Positions 1-11,231 are shown, counted from the first letter of the stretch. The stretch is DNA of 64,000 nt from Linnemannia schmuckeri (GCA_029449235.1 JANATG010000007.1:1984001-2048000), one strand, 5' to 3'. Numbers and translations: made by a program. The notes: generated from the letters alone by a model not told the origin.

Positions 1-29
1 CTTGGTCATTAATTTGTTCACTTTTTTAG

Positions 30-1230
30 CAAAACGTCGCAATGTCACCACCAATTATGTCTCGTTTCGATCTCTTCTTTGTTGTCTTGGATGAGTGCGA
101 CGAGACCACAGATTACCAGATTGCTCGTCACATTGTCAACGTCCACCGCTACCGCGACGAGGCTCTTCAACCTCAGTACAACACCGAACAGGTCCAGCGC
201 TATATCCAATACGCCAGAACCTTCAAGCCTAAGGTACAGTAGACAACGTAGGAGATACTCAGATGAAGCACCAAATACGCGAATTGTTCGGAGGATTTAT
301 ACTCACCTTCTTTTTCTTTCTGCGCTACAACAGCTGTCATTGGAGGCTATGCGTTTGCTCTCTGAAAAGTACCGTGATTTGAGACAGATGGACTCGCAGG
401 GAAGCGGAAAGAACTCTTACAGAATCACTGTCCGTCAGCTGGAGAGTATGATCCGTCTTTCCGAGGCATTAGCTCGTGTTCACTGCACAGACGTCGTAAG
501 TTTGCGCAAGGATGTTATTCGTGAAGAAAAGAAAAACATGTTGTTTTCGTGTCGAGTAGTTGTTTAACAGCTATGATTTGCGTATAATTTTGATAGATCA
601 CGGAAGACTTTGTAAAAGAGGCCAGTCGTCTTTTGCACTCGTCGATCTTGACGGTGGAGAAGGACAGGATTGACCTGGAGGACGATGCCGAGTTGGATGG
701 AGAAGGTCTGACGGCGGAAGAGGCTGCAATGATTGATGCAGAGGAATCAAACACTATGGAGAGCGATGCTGCCCACCCTGCCTCACAGGTTGATCGCAAG
801 CGCCGCATGGATTATGAAGAGTTTGAGCGTGCTAAGGAGCTCTTGGTCAGCCGAGTTCGTCGCGCCGAGGATGGTAAGCTGCGTGGAATATCTTGCAAAG
901 CACGATTGCTATCGTGCAAGCAATTCACTGATGTGTTTTGCTATTTTACTAACATACGTTCTTAACCTATTACCATTCGTAGGCGGAGTTAACCAGGATG
1001 ATCTTGTGGTTTGGTACATTGAAACGATTGCTCAGGACATTGTTGACCAACAGCTGGATCTTGATGAGGAGGAGTTAATTATCCGCAAGGTTATTCGCCG
1101 TCTGACGAAAAAGGATCAGGTCTTCTTGGCAATCGCCAGTGGAGCGTCAACGGAAGGTGTCTCGGCAGCAGATACCCCTAACCCCTTGCTCGTCATTCAT
1201 CCCAGTTACATCTCTTCCGAAGATCTTTAA
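30..1230 (+). CDS. mcm6: DNA replication licensing factor MCM6, 3' part
   Basis: MCM6 is one of six subunits of the MCM2-7 replicative helicase, which unwinds DNA at origins and forks in the nucleus. The window begins inside an intron. Four exons read in phase: 30-233, 334-495, 597-873 and 983-1230 (TAA), giving the last 296 residues. The first exon carries the arginine-finger block MSRFDLFFVVLDE, and the next carries RITVRQLESMIRLSEA of the AAA+ lid, both typical of MCM6. The C-terminal winged-helix region (GVNQDDLVVWYIE) follows an acidic linker. Introns are 99-109 bp with normal GT..AG ends. The N-terminal zinc domain and Walker A lie outside the window. An AATAAA lies 58 bp after the stop. 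The family assignment is firm; the exact boundaries are my inference. Confidence 0.95.
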
Positions 1231-1287
1231 CTTTGAGTTCGCAGAGATACACTTTCACTCTAAAACTACTCGCTACGCAACTAAAAT

Positions 1288-1293
1288 AATAAA
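1288..1293 (+). terminator. Polyadenylation signal of mcm6
   Basis: An AATAAA hexamer lies 58 bp past the mcm6 stop codon. The convergent gene ends at 1422, so the two 3' ends are less than 200 bp apart. Confidence 0.55.
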
Positions 1294-1421
1294 CTTTCGC
1301 GTTTTTTTTTTCGAGAGAGATGGTATTACTATGTGTTTGTGTCGGTGGCGTACAAGAAACGCCTGTTGAACAAAAAAACTGAAAGAAAGAAAAAAAACGA
1401 CAGGGTTCGGACTTCAGCATA

Positions 1422-3977
1422 TTAGCAAGTCTTGGGGGCCGTCTTGGACTTTTTCGAAAAAACATTCTTCGCGCGCTGCAAAAGCGTTTTCTTTTTTTTC
1501 TTCTTGTCTTTGTCATTCACAATCAGCGCCTGGGTTTCATTGTTTCCCTTTGCAAACTCTCCTTTCCTTTTAGCCTCTCGGTTGTCGTCGTATTCATCCT
1601 CATCAACGATTTGTTCTTCATCGATGTAGTAGTCTTCCAGGATCTCCTGGATCTGGTCGTGCTCGAGGATATGCTTTTGGACGTTCGGACATTGACTATC
1701 CCTGATCGATCTGTCGGTCTGTTTCCCACGTCGAATGTCCTCACTCTCATTTGCAGTGCGAGGTCGTTGTAACTGACTGTGACTCGAGCTTGATCTAGCA
1801 TTGACCTCCTGTACCGTGTTTCTGGGCACAGCCGGGAGTTGCAAGGCCAGATTCAGAGCAGGGACGTCTTCGTCTTCGTCCTCAAAAGAGCTACCGGAAG
1901 TGATATTGTTAGAAAGTCCGTTTGAAGCGGCGGACATCACAGCATGAAGGATGGGACTCACAGTGGCGGGTCTTGGAATGCGGTATTTGAGCGCGTGTAG
2001 CGATAGGTCGTTCAAACTGGGAGATGTTAGCCAGGAGGATTGAAGAGGTCCTGAGGGAAGAAGGGTTATAGAGTTTTCTAGAGTGGCACCGCCTGCAGTG
2101 CCAGTCTTGATATCGCTGCCGCTGCCGCTTGGACTACATGTGCTGCTGCTGGCGCCAATTGATCCTGTCCCTGTCTCGTCCATGTCTGATGGTGGAGTTG
2201 TCAGTGACTGTCTCTGGCGCGATATGACTTCAAAGTTGGAGTGGATTTGCAGGACGGGAGTGCCGTTTCGAGAGGGAGGTGTGCTGTCAAAGATCGTTCC
2301 AGGGGCTGAATGTCTAGAAGGCAATTCAGCCAGTGAGGACGTGGTTTGATCAATGTCATGTGCGGGCGTGAGGAACTGCGATATAATCTGGGCGTTGGTG
2401 CGCCGATGTCCCTGATGCCCCCTTGCTCGCTGTTGCTCTTGCTTCATCTCCCACTGTGGCTGAGGTGAAGAGTAAGAGAACGCCTCGGTCAGGCTGGAGC
2501 TAACAGCAGCTTGCTGTCTGCTTATGGCCAAGTAGGGTGGGTAGCGGAATATGGATCCATTGGCTGCTGCCCGAGGAACTGGGATGGGTACAGTAGTCGA
2601 GTAGCCGATCTGCACCGGCGTTGGACCAGCTGGCGATTGAGGCGCTGAGCTAGTCGAGATTGATTGCAATAATGGAGTTGAAGAGATGGGTTGTAGCGGA
2701 GGAGAGAATAACGAGGAGGATTCAGAACCATGTCCGACACCGGCATTCTGATCCTCCTGACGGTGAATGGAACTACTCTCTGTGGCTGCGATGTTAATAC
2801 TCGCCTGTGTGGCGACTGCGCCCAATTGATAAAACTGTAATTGAGAAAGATAACGAGAGCTCGTTGTAGTTGCCGGGGTTGATCGGTGTTTGTGTTTCGG
2901 TTTGGACGAACTTGAAGAGGACGAAGCGAAAGCAGACCTTGAGTTAGCATTTGAGGTCGAAAAGCCCTGTGCAAAGCTGGTCGGCATCAGATTGGCCAGG
3001 CTGATCGCGTCTGAAGAAGGTGAAGCAGCGGCGGCTGCAGAGGACAATGCAGCTGCACTAAAAGAAGTCGATTCAGTGGCAGCGGCTGAAGGGAACAAGG
3101 ATTCTGAACTGGTTGGCTGAATTTCTAAAGGCAGTAGTTCGGTACCTGCCCAAGGAGGCCTCCAGCTTGCTGCCTCTGTTAGCCAGCCTTTAACATCGGA
3201 CTGAGACATTTCAGGGCGCTGATGGTGGATTCGAAACTTTGCAAAATCAAAATCGAATAACGCGGGCGTGGGTTGAAATGATCGAATGATGTGAGGCTGC
3301 CGTCCGCCATCTATGGGTTTTCCTTTCATCATATAATCATGAGTCGTGAGCGAGATGCAATAGAACCCACAGGCTTCGTCCTTGGAGAAACTTCGCTGGG
3401 TAAAGTTGGGAACTGTGTTGGATCGTTTGAGTTTCGAGACGATCCGTTGATCTTGTAGCATGTCATCCCAGAGGAAATAATCCTCTGCTCGACCATAGTT
3501 TCCGCTGTGAAATTCGCGGATAGCGTCCTCCTCTCGGGTTTCAAAGATGGAACGGCCACAAGAGATGTCAGTATCAGGAGGAAAGGGTTTTTTGCGAAAT
3601 CTCTTTTTGCGTCTGTGGGTATTTGGGTATAGGGGAGGGCTTCCTGCAGGAGCATCCTCGTGAAAGTACCGGATTGATTCGTGGGACCGGAATCGGACAT
3701 GGCGCTCGTCGTCGCACAGGTATTTGGACGAGGAATTAGAGTCGGGGGATTGAGCTGCCGAGTGAACAGGGGAGAGTGTGGGTGTTGGTTCTGGATCGCT
3801 TGAAGAATCGCTCAAAGAAGAATCGCCCGAGGAAGATAATGAGAGAATGGAGGTCTGGAGGTCGGCTTGGTTTTGGCTGTTTCCGTTGGTGTGATTATTT
3901 GATAGCCCTGAAGGGTTGGTGGGAGGGATTAAACGTTTATTGCTTGAGTCATCGCTAAGGTAATTTTGTTTCGTCAT
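1422..3977 (-). CDS. Serine-rich disordered protein with PP1-docking-like motif
   Basis: One uninterrupted frame of 851 codons; I do not recognise a named family. Most of it is Ser/Pro/Gln-rich and probably disordered. Two parts look structured or conserved. Around residues 90-110, RHVRF is followed by HESIRYF and a Pro-Ser stretch; an RVxF motif followed by an E-x-I/V-R-x-F segment is seen in fungal PP1 regulatory subunits of the Gac1 type. Residues about 165-280 are less repetitive and contain aromatic-rich segments (AEDYFLWDDM, DFDFAKFRIHH). No carbohydrate-binding CBM21 domain is visible. The C-terminus is strongly basic (five or six Lys, then LLQRAKNVFSKKSK) and ends in Cys without a CaaX box. 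It is convergent with mcm6 and divergent from the NELF-C/D gene. A PP1-targeting role is only a suggestion; that the gene is real is likely from the frame length. Confidence 0.75.
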   Translation of the reverse strand: MTKQNYLSDDSSNKRLIPPTNPSGLSNNHTNGNSQNQADLQTSILSLSSSGDSSLSDSSSDPEPTPTLSPVHSAAQSPDSNSSSKYLCDDERHVRFRSHESIRYFHEDAPAGSPPLYPNTHRRKKRFRKKPFPPDTDISCGRSIFETREEDAIREFHSGNYGRAEDYFLWDDMLQDQRIVSKLKRSNTVPNFTQRSFSKDEACGFYCISLTTHDYMMKGKPIDGGRQPHIIRSFQPTPALFDFDFAKFRIHHQRPEMSQSDVKGWLTEAASWRPPWAGTELLPLEIQPTSSESLFPSAAATESTSFSAAALSSAAAAASPSSDAISLANLMPTSFAQGFSTSNANSRSAFASSSSSSSKPKHKHRSTPATTTSSRYLSQLQFYQLGAVATQASINIAATESSSIHRQEDQNAGVGHGSESSSLFSPPLQPISSTPLLQSISTSSAPQSPAGPTPVQIGYSTTVPIPVPRAAANGSIFRYPPYLAISRQQAAVSSSLTEAFSYSSPQPQWEMKQEQQRARGHQGHRRTNAQIISQFLTPAHDIDQTTSSLAELPSRHSAPGTIFDSTPPSRNGTPVLQIHSNFEVISRQRQSLTTPPSDMDETGTGSIGASSSTCSPSGSGSDIKTGTAGGATLENSITLLPSGPLQSSWLTSPSLNDLSLHALKYRIPRPATVSPILHAVMSAASNGLSNNITSGSSFEDEDEDVPALNLALQLPAVPRNTVQEVNARSSSSHSQLQRPRTANESEDIRRGKQTDRSIRDSQCPNVQKHILEHDQIQEILEDYYIDEEQIVDEDEYDDNREAKRKGEFAKGNNETQALIVNDKDKKKKKKTLLQRAKNVFSKKSKTAPKTC

Positions 3978-4969
3978 ATTGGAGACGTGGTTGGCGGATC
4001 AACGAGAGAATAGGAATGAAATGATGAGAAAGAGAGAGAGGTTCGCTGGGTGGTGGAAAGGCGATTGGAAGATATGGTCTGGAGAGTAAGTAGTGTGAGT
4101 ATGAAAAGTGAAAGAGTGTGGGTATGAAGGAAGGACAGGATATGGAAAGGGCATCATTACGACGTTTTATACGATTTTTTTTTGCGGAATTTCATGGAAA
4201 ATAAAAAAAGGAGCAGGAAACAGGAGGAGAATAGACAAAATGCAGCTTCGTGGTGTGGAGGCATTGAGGTACTTATGAAAGAATGTGAACGAAAGGAAAT
4301 AGAGAAGGGAAATAATAGATACTCCTATATATGCTGTTGGAAAAAAACGATTCATATTCAGGACAAAACTTGTACAGGTGTGTGAACAAAGCAGTATGGC
4401 GGTCAAAGAAGCGAAACAAAGAGAGATTTGGGAGGTTGAATGATTGTCGCTACCGCAGCATAGTTCTTTGTCGTGCTGCAAGCAGCTTCGTCCATTTAGC
4501 TTGCTGGTATTCGCTCAAGTAAAACACAGACATACGCCCCCTTCAAGTTACCTTTTTCTTGTTCCCACTTTCCACGTCGTCCTTTTTTTTTCATCTTCCA
4601 CAAAGCCTCCACCCTTTGACGCATAAGACGCGTTTTTGGCGTTTGAAGAAAACACGTCAAATCAGGGTGACTGTTGGAAAAAGTAACGTGACATATATGT
4701 TGTCATAGTTGGGTAGGCATTTAAAAGGCGGAGTGCCCTCGTTACGTGCATTGCAAACAAACGATCAAACGCCAGCAACCACTTCCCTTCAGAACACATC
4801 ACCCAACAACACATCAAGAGGGCATTATTTTAGAAAATAAGGCGTCAAGAGCATCGCGGATCGGAGCAGCAACAACAACAACAACAAGCAGACAAGCCAG
4901 GAACATCACATTCGCTCCTTCCCTTTCTCTCTTTCTCTCCCTACCCCTTTCACCAAAAAAGCCAGGAAC
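3978..4969. promoter_or_regulatory. Divergent promoter region
   Basis: A 992 bp spacer between two divergently transcribed genes, holding promoters and 5' leaders for both. On the + side a TTTAAAA element near 4720 lies about 250 bp before the NELF-C/D start codon and could act as a TATA-like box. Pyrimidine-rich DNA (about 4915-4950) directly precedes that start. No open frame with coding character was found. Confidence 0.4.
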
Positions 4970-7900
4970 ATGTCTGTGAGTGTTTCTAGTCCACTTGCGC
5001 GACCATAAGCACACACACGCGCGCGCAACCTTGTCCTTCGTTTTTCATGACAACAACACGATCGACAAGAAGCCGTTACAACCGTGCTATTACAAAGGAC
5101 AAATAAAAAGGACAAATGCTAATCCACTAGCTATGTTCATGTCATTCACGATTACAATAGCGCAACACCGCGGCGGAGGGCAGTGGGTCAAGTAGTACCG
5201 TGGAGGCCATGCTTCAGTCCTTTCAGACACCGGACTCTATCCTCGAGCGCAAGATCACGGACAACATTGCAGGGTACATCAAGGAAGGAGGACAACCGCT
5301 TTTGCTTGTCAACGCGCTCTCAAGCAGCTATGTCGGTGTCCCAGAGATGTGCAACCTTATGTCGGATTGGGCGCGTGAGTTCGATATCGACCCTGTGGAC
5401 GTCATGCAGGAGGTTCTCAAGGAACAGCTCATGGAACGATTCGACCCCGAGAGTGTTGACAAGGAGTTCAAGGAGGATCAGAGAGTGTTCTTGAGCGTAA
5501 CGCCATCACAAAAGGTTCGTTGCTGTTCTTGTTCGAAATTGAGTTACTTGACAAATGCTGTCGGGTCATTACCGTATGCTCTTTGAGGTTCTCATATTAA
5601 AACGGTTACCTTTGTTCTGCTTTCCATGTACTCTAGGGTCAGGACGATTGGCTTTCCATGATGATTCGACACCCCTTCTGGAGATCTGTTATCTATGAGC
5701 TTTCAGAAGAACACCAAAAGTGCGCGTTCCTAAACTTTGCCATCCAGGTAACGCCTTTTACGCCTCGACCACATGGTTAACTCGGAAGGACTTATGAGGC
5801 TTATGAGGCCTTGTAAGATTCGAAAGGATTACTAAATAGCATTTTATCTTTTTATTGTATAGAGAATTTCGGATGCTGGATATCAAGGAGAGATTGCAAG
5901 TGTAGCGACGGCATCGACATTCGTCGGAGTGTTCTCAGGAGTGCTGCTGGAGTCGCTGGACAAACTGCGAGAAGAAGACGACGTCGGCTTGCTGGACAAA
6001 CTGCCCGATCTCATTGTACGTGATCGCTCTTTATTGCTCTGACGATTGAAAGCCTGCAACAAGTGATTCGGATCTTTGATAGCAACCCAACTGATTTTGT
6101 GCTTGCTGATCTCCCTTTTGTTGTTGTCAATTGTAGAAAATTTGCTGTCAGAACGAACACACCTACCTCTACACCCAGATTCTGCTGTTCCGGTTGATGA
6201 AGACAGACAGGGGACTGCCACTGAAGCGGATATCTAAGGAACTGGAATCAGGCGTCCTGGAAAAGTTCAACAAGTAAGGCTGCCGACGCTGCCCACGCTG
6301 GATGCAGCTGAATTGCATAGTACCAACGAGACTGGCGCATACGTTACTGATTCCCTACTTGTGCCCTCTTGTATTGCTTTCATAGGCCACCATTGGTGTC
6401 GACATTGAGGATGCTATTGTCAGGGGCCTCTCCAGCGGTGGCTAGTGCGATATCTGCTATTCTTCAGTCGCGTAGCCCCTCACCTGGAGACGTCATGCTG
6501 GTAGGATGAAGGCCGCGTATCAGCCTTGGCTCGAGGGGAAGGAGACGATGGTCGCGCCATAAAACCTAACGACCCCCCCTTTTTTGTTGATGTCTGACTA
6601 TTAGTTACATAGGGCGTACAGCAGTGATGATCCGCCGTCGTCGTTCTTTTTGCGTGACCCCGAGTTCTTTGGTAAGCGTCTGGAAAATAATTGCGGACGC
6701 ATTCAAATCATTCTTGCTGGCGATCGCACGTTATTAAACGCTGTAGCTTTTGTGCTCTTAAATTTTACTCTTCTTATAGAGATCATGCTCTCCTCAATCT
6801 TTGTGCCAAGTTTCAAAGGTGGCATGGTCAAACAGGATCACAAGGAGAAATACCTCTGGTTGATTGCCTACGCCGCTAGTGTACATGAGAACGATGACAT
6901 GGGTCCGGACACAACGGAGGTTCAGCCGACATACGATGCCATACTTGCTTTGGAGGACACCCTGTCAAAGAGGACGGCTGGAACTGACTTGACGCCTATC
7001 CTTGCCAATCTCCTGGTTGCCATTGAGTACGCTTTCACTCTTTTTTTTGGTGTAAAGGCTCAAAGGCCGGATGAGCAAAATGTTGAGGTTTCTCCGTTTT
7101 CGCCTCGTGTGTGTGGTTAGCATAACATGGACTCTAACTAACAACGTTTGATCTTTTCACGGTATTTTGCATTTTATTCACTCTTTTTCCTTTTAGGACG
7201 CCGGTCGCCTCTATGGCCTTGATGTACTGGATTCAGTTTGTGATTACAGAAACGAGTTACATCGAGACGTACTTTAGAAGCCATGAAGTACCCGTTCCAT
7301 TGCTATTGATTGAGGAGGTAGGTTCGAGTCATTGGTTATTTTTATTTGGTTCGCACGTGTAGTTAGTTTTATTTACTGCTATAAGGGTCGGTTCCGTTTT
7401 TGGGAAGAAAATGAGAAAGGGTCTTTTGGGCTCTTTAGTGACAAAGAGGCGATGTATTTGTTTTCTTGTGCCTTGCTTTCATCGTTTTCCTTTGTGTTGT
7501 TCAATTCGAAGCTAGTCACTGATACGCTACTGAAAAATGGTCATTGTTTACTCTATTAAATCTCATCTGAAAAAAAAAACACTAGATGGCCTACAAGCAT
7601 CCATTGCAGCAGACAGCCGTCTTTGCTACTCTAGTCAACTTTTTCGAGGCCCCTCTGGAACTCAATCCTGAAATCATGGTAATTTTCTCGGCAGACCCAG
7701 TTCTAGCGAATTGATATCTATGAGGGATTTCCTTTCTTGCTTGATCCTCTACGTATCGCGGGAAAAAAATGAACTTTGCCTGCTCCTCCCCACCTCCAGC
7801 TCTACCACCTCTGCCACCTCCTATTTTTCCTTCTCCTCCAGATTGGCACACTATACTTACGTCCTTTGGTTTATTTTCCTATTGCGCTTATCTTAATTTA

Positions 7901-8756
7901 TAGATGACATATCGCAAATCCATCTTGGAGAGGATGATTTACTTGATGCAGCTGAATTTCGCTATGCCGGTCCTAGACTATATTCGAGTGAGAGCTCGCA
8001 AAATGGATCAATCGCTCTCGATGCACTTTGTGAAGCGAGTGCTGGAGATGGTGAGCGGGCCATACTCGAAAAAGTTCATCGAGGGCATGGGCCAAATGAT
8101 TCAGGAAATTGTGGAGGTGATTAAGAAAACAGACACTGAGCCCATTGTGAGAGCATGGATTGGTAAGTTTTTTAGGATCAGTTGTGCTTTTTGGATGCTG
8201 GTATTGGTTTGCTTGGCGTTTGTTTTTTGTTTGTTTGGTTCTTGTGCTTTTTAGTGTCGTTTTGTGCTCGTTTGGTGTGTTTACTGTTTGTTGATGTTGT
8301 TATGGGGGTCTGGGCTGGACACATGGTTGACTCGTCTTCATTTTACTGTGTGTTGATCTGCGCGATCTTCCGTCATGGTGCTTATGAAAAGCCAGGGATA
8401 CTAACCAGAACTCTTTCATCTCTCTCGCTTCTTTTCCTTCTCTCCCCTTTTTTCTTTGGCGCATTTGTGCTTTTGGGGGGGGTTCGTGTATGTTATTTTT
8501 CTTTTTTGGGTTGGGTCCCTCCCTCTTATCATTCTCTCCTCCTCCCCCTCTTCTTTTTTCACTTGCATTTTTTTTTCCTGTTCATGCTACAGAGGAGGTT
8601 GTATTACAACCCGTCGATGTGGAGATGCAGAGCCCTCCAACATCCGCATCGTCGTCGACGCATGAGACGCCGATGTCTGCTGCTGCTGCTGCCAATGACA
8701 GTGGACTGGGTACCATCCAAGAGGTCAAGAAACGCCTGGAAGAGCCTCGACGCTAA
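4970..8756 (+). CDS. nelfcd: Negative elongation factor subunit NELF-C/D (TH1 family)
   Basis: NELF-C/D is a subunit of the NELF complex that holds RNA polymerase II in promoter-proximal pausing in animals. Twelve exons read in phase: 4970-4975, 5161-5514, 5637-5747, 5863-6015, 6137-6273, 6386-6500, 6605-6671, 6780-7026, 7197-7317, 7586-7678, 7904-8162 and 8593-8756, giving 608 residues (human protein about 590). Collinear TH1 landmarks include ISDAGYQGEI, NEHTYLY, HKEKYLWLIAYAASV and SYIETYFRSHEVPVPLLLIEE. The start is inferred: an ATG-TCT microexon joins at phase 0 to 5161, which then reads open into the family region; a downstream ATG at 5209 is the alternative. The tail after the last intron is Ser/Ala-rich and not conserved. 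No other NELF subunit is in the window. The family is usually described from animals and Dictyostelium and is missing from budding yeast. Confidence 0.88.
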
Positions 8757-9115
8757 TTTTGTTTTATGAATTAGCTCAATTGAATTGAATCCTTGCACAC
8801 AGAGGAATTAATGTAGTTGTTCATTTAGTTTAGAGCCATTCAATACAAAAAAACGCGTCGCTCACTCTACTCTCGCGTCAGTTGCTTGCTCCAGATTAAT
8901 ATCTTTTGACGTGCCCCATTTTTGCATTCTTTTTCCCAGGTGCAGCAAATATGTGAGGGAGTTTTTGTCACAGCCTCACATCGTCGGTCTCTTTTTTTTT
9001 TTTTTTTTTTTTTTTCTTTCGTCGTTCCTTAGTCTCTGACTGTCCTTTCGTAATCACATCGCTTTTTTTTTTTTTTTTCCTTGTGCGACGTACTACCCAA
9101 AAAAAAACATTCAAC

Positions 9116-9121
9116 AATAAA
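9116..9121 (+). terminator. Polyadenylation signal, NELF-C/D gene
   Basis: AATAAA 360 bp after the NELF-C/D stop codon, following two long T-runs. Confidence 0.45.
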
Positions 9122-9184
9122 CATTCTCTGTTCAGTCAAGTAAAGATACGAGACAGCGAAATATGTGGAGAAGAGTAGATATGG

Positions 9185-9190
9185 TTTATT
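9185..9190 (-). terminator. Polyadenylation signal, C2H2 gene
   Basis: TTTATT on the + strand (AATAAA on -) about 230 bp downstream of the C2H2 stop codon. Confidence 0.45.
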
Positions 9191-9416
9191 TGTTTGACAG
9201 AGACAATAGAAATGGTATATGTGTACGCGAAAAAAGGCAGGTTTGTATGTACAGCAGAGCGAGTGAAGTAAACAGAAAGACAGAGAGAGAGGAAATACAC
9301 AAAGCAGAGCAGAGTAGAGCAGAGCAAGAGCGAGAGAAAAAAGAGATGGCTAGAGTTACAGAAGAAAACGCAAAACGCAAAAAAATAGACTGACAGAAAA
9401 AAGGCTAATGATATTT

Positions 9417-10814
9417 CTAGAGGGTCAGGAGGCCGGTGGAGTAGGTATCCAAAAAAGGGGTGAAAGAAGCCATAGCCTTGGAATGCTTCTCAGCAGCACG
9501 AGCACCGGAGGTATGACGGTGGATGCGGATGTGCTGGTTCAAGTTATCGGAACGCGAGAAGCGCTTTGGGCAGTTGTTGATGGGACACTCGAAGGGCTTT
9601 TCGAGGGTGTGGATGGAGCGGACGTGGCGCTTGAGGTGCTCGGAGCGCTTGAAGATCTTGCCACAATCGTCGAAGCGGCATTTGAAGATCTTGCAGCCAG
9701 AGTTGTCTGGGTGGCTTGAGACGCGACGGCCGCGGGAGCGCTTAGGTGCACCGGTGATGGCGGCGGTGGAGGTAATGGGCGAGGTAGCCATGAGAAGGAG
9801 GGAAGAAGGCTTGGTATCTTCAAGGCCATTGACGCCGTTGAAGTCATGCAGGCTCGAAAGGTCGGACATGGAGGAGGAGGTCGACATTGTCTGGAAGATG
9901 GGCATAATCGAGGGCTCGCTCAGAGTCCGGGAGAGAGGGTAGGATGAGACGGTAGCCAGAGAATTGCTTGAGCTTGAGAGCGAGAGGGAACCGGTCGAGA
10001 AGGTTGATCTTGGAGACATGGACGAAGAGTCGCCAGAGGAGGACAGGGTCGATAGTGAGCTAGTCGAATAGCTATGAGTGTGGTGGTGCTGCTGGTGACC
10101 GTGATGGTTATGGTACTGACTAGAGTAGAGGGTATGGTTGTGGTGGTTGTTGTGGCTGTTATTACGGTAGTGGTAGTCATCGGGGGATTCAAAGATAGTA
10201 TGCTGAGGGTAGAGCGAGGGCGAGTCGCAGAGCTCCATCTTGACAGTAGTAGTACCCGAGAGGCTGGGGCTGGAGCAGATCTCGGAGAGCTGGCTGTCGG
10301 AGAAGGAGCGGGCCATCGACATCATGTACGAGGGAGCCATGGCGGCAAACTGTTCTTGCGAGTACTGTTGTTGCTGTTGCTGCTGCTGTTGAGAATTGCT
10401 AGAGGTGTGCATGTGCTGCGAGTACATGTAATCAGTCGATGCCTGGCAATCCTCTGCGGCTGGTGAAGTGTATCCTTCTGACTCGTTGTGAGAGTTATTG
10501 GAGGATGAAGAGGCTCCACGAGTAAAGGCGTCGGCGGGGAGGTCGAGGAAGGAGCAACTGACGGGGGAGGCGGGGTGGTGTCCGAGGATCTGAAGGTGGT
10601 GGTGCTGCTGCTCCGAGGTGAACATTGATGTGGGTTGTTGTTGGAAGAAAGAGGGGGAAGAGCAAGAAGACGACGACGAAGGTGATGAGGAAATAGAAGA
10701 GGTAAAGGAGGACTGACTGAAGTGGTGTGACTGGTTGAGAAGAAGGTCCTTGGTCTGTGCCTGGTGCTGAAGGTTATTGTTATGGATTGGTGAAGACGAG
10801 GGCGAAACGGTCAT
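9417..10814 (-). CDS. C2H2 zinc-finger transcription factor, Msn2/Msn4/Seb1-like
   Basis: Single exon, 465 residues. Two tandem C2H2 fingers lie near the C-terminus (about residues 379-401 and 409-431). Helix segments RSEHLKRH and RSDNLNQH match the Msn2/Msn4 class, which binds stress-response elements (AGGGG/CCCCT) and activates stress genes. The remaining 370 residues are low complexity: Ser runs, a run of about nine Gln, and a His/Asn-rich block, as in activation domains. A basic segment (KRSRGRRVSS) just before finger 1 could be a nuclear localisation signal. The tail after finger 2 is short (about 34 residues). The gene is preceded by 18.8 kb without a recognisable gene, which may be its control region. 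The DNA-binding class is secure; orthology to a particular yeast gene is not. Confidence 0.9.
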   Translation of the reverse strand: MTVSPSSSPIHNNNLQHQAQTKDLLLNQSHHFSQSSFTSSISSSPSSSSSCSSPSFFQQQPTSMFTSEQQHHHLQILGHHPASPVSCSFLDLPADAFTRGASSSSNNSHNESEGYTSPAAEDCQASTDYMYSQHMHTSSNSQQQQQQQQQYSQEQFAAMAPSYMMSMARSFSDSQLSEICSSPSLSGTTTVKMELCDSPSLYPQHTIFESPDDYHYRNNSHNNHHNHTLYSSQYHNHHGHQQHHHTHSYSTSSLSTLSSSGDSSSMSPRSTFSTGSLSLSSSSNSLATVSSYPLSRTLSEPSIMPIFQTMSTSSSMSDLSSLHDFNGVNGLEDTKPSSLLLMATSPITSTAAITGAPKRSRGRRVSSHPDNSGCKIFKCRFDDCGKIFKRSEHLKRHVRSIHTLEKPFECPINNCPKRFSRSDNLNQHIRIHRHTSGARAAEKHSKAMASFTPFLDTYSTGLLTL

Positions 10815-11168
10815 CTAGGATTTTTAAAGGATTGTCAAGCGAGCAGCAAGAAAAATGGGAAGCCTTTTTTTATGGGTGGAAGTGTGTATTAATTGAAACA
10901 AAGTAGAAAAGGATAAAGGAGGAAAAAGTAGAAAAGAGAAGGAAAGGGGTTGGATAATTTGTCAATGGAGGGAAATGAGGGGTGATGGAGGATGAAAAGG
11001 GATGAAAAGAGGTAGATGAATTGCTACTCTTTGGGTATGACGAAAGAAGATAGAAGGAGAGAAGACAAGCTTTGGTTGTTGTGCTGAGTGAAGAATAAGA
11101 AGGGAAAAAAAAAAAAAAAAAAAAGAAATCGGGCGAGGAGATGGCCCCCTTTTTGTACTCTTTTTTGG

Positions 11169-11174
<6 letters not shown>

Positions 11175-11222
<48 letters not shown>
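11175..11222. repeat. (TA)24 dinucleotide repeat
   Basis: 24 uninterrupted TA units, 360 bp upstream of the C2H2 start codon. It is likely length-polymorphic and prone to strand opening. Confidence 0.95.

Positions 11223-11231
<9 letters not shown>

Larger units (their letters stand above)
8757..9416. other. Convergent 3' spacer
   Basis: 660 bp between the 3' ends of the NELF-C/D gene and the C2H2 gene. It contains T-runs near 8992-9015 and 9063-9078, and one polyadenylation hexamer for each strand. No coding frame was seen. Confidence 0.5.

Noticed and set aside
9408..10466. Three overlapping frames on + opposite the C2H2 gene
   Set aside because: Codon-bias shadows; the - strand carries intact zinc fingers.
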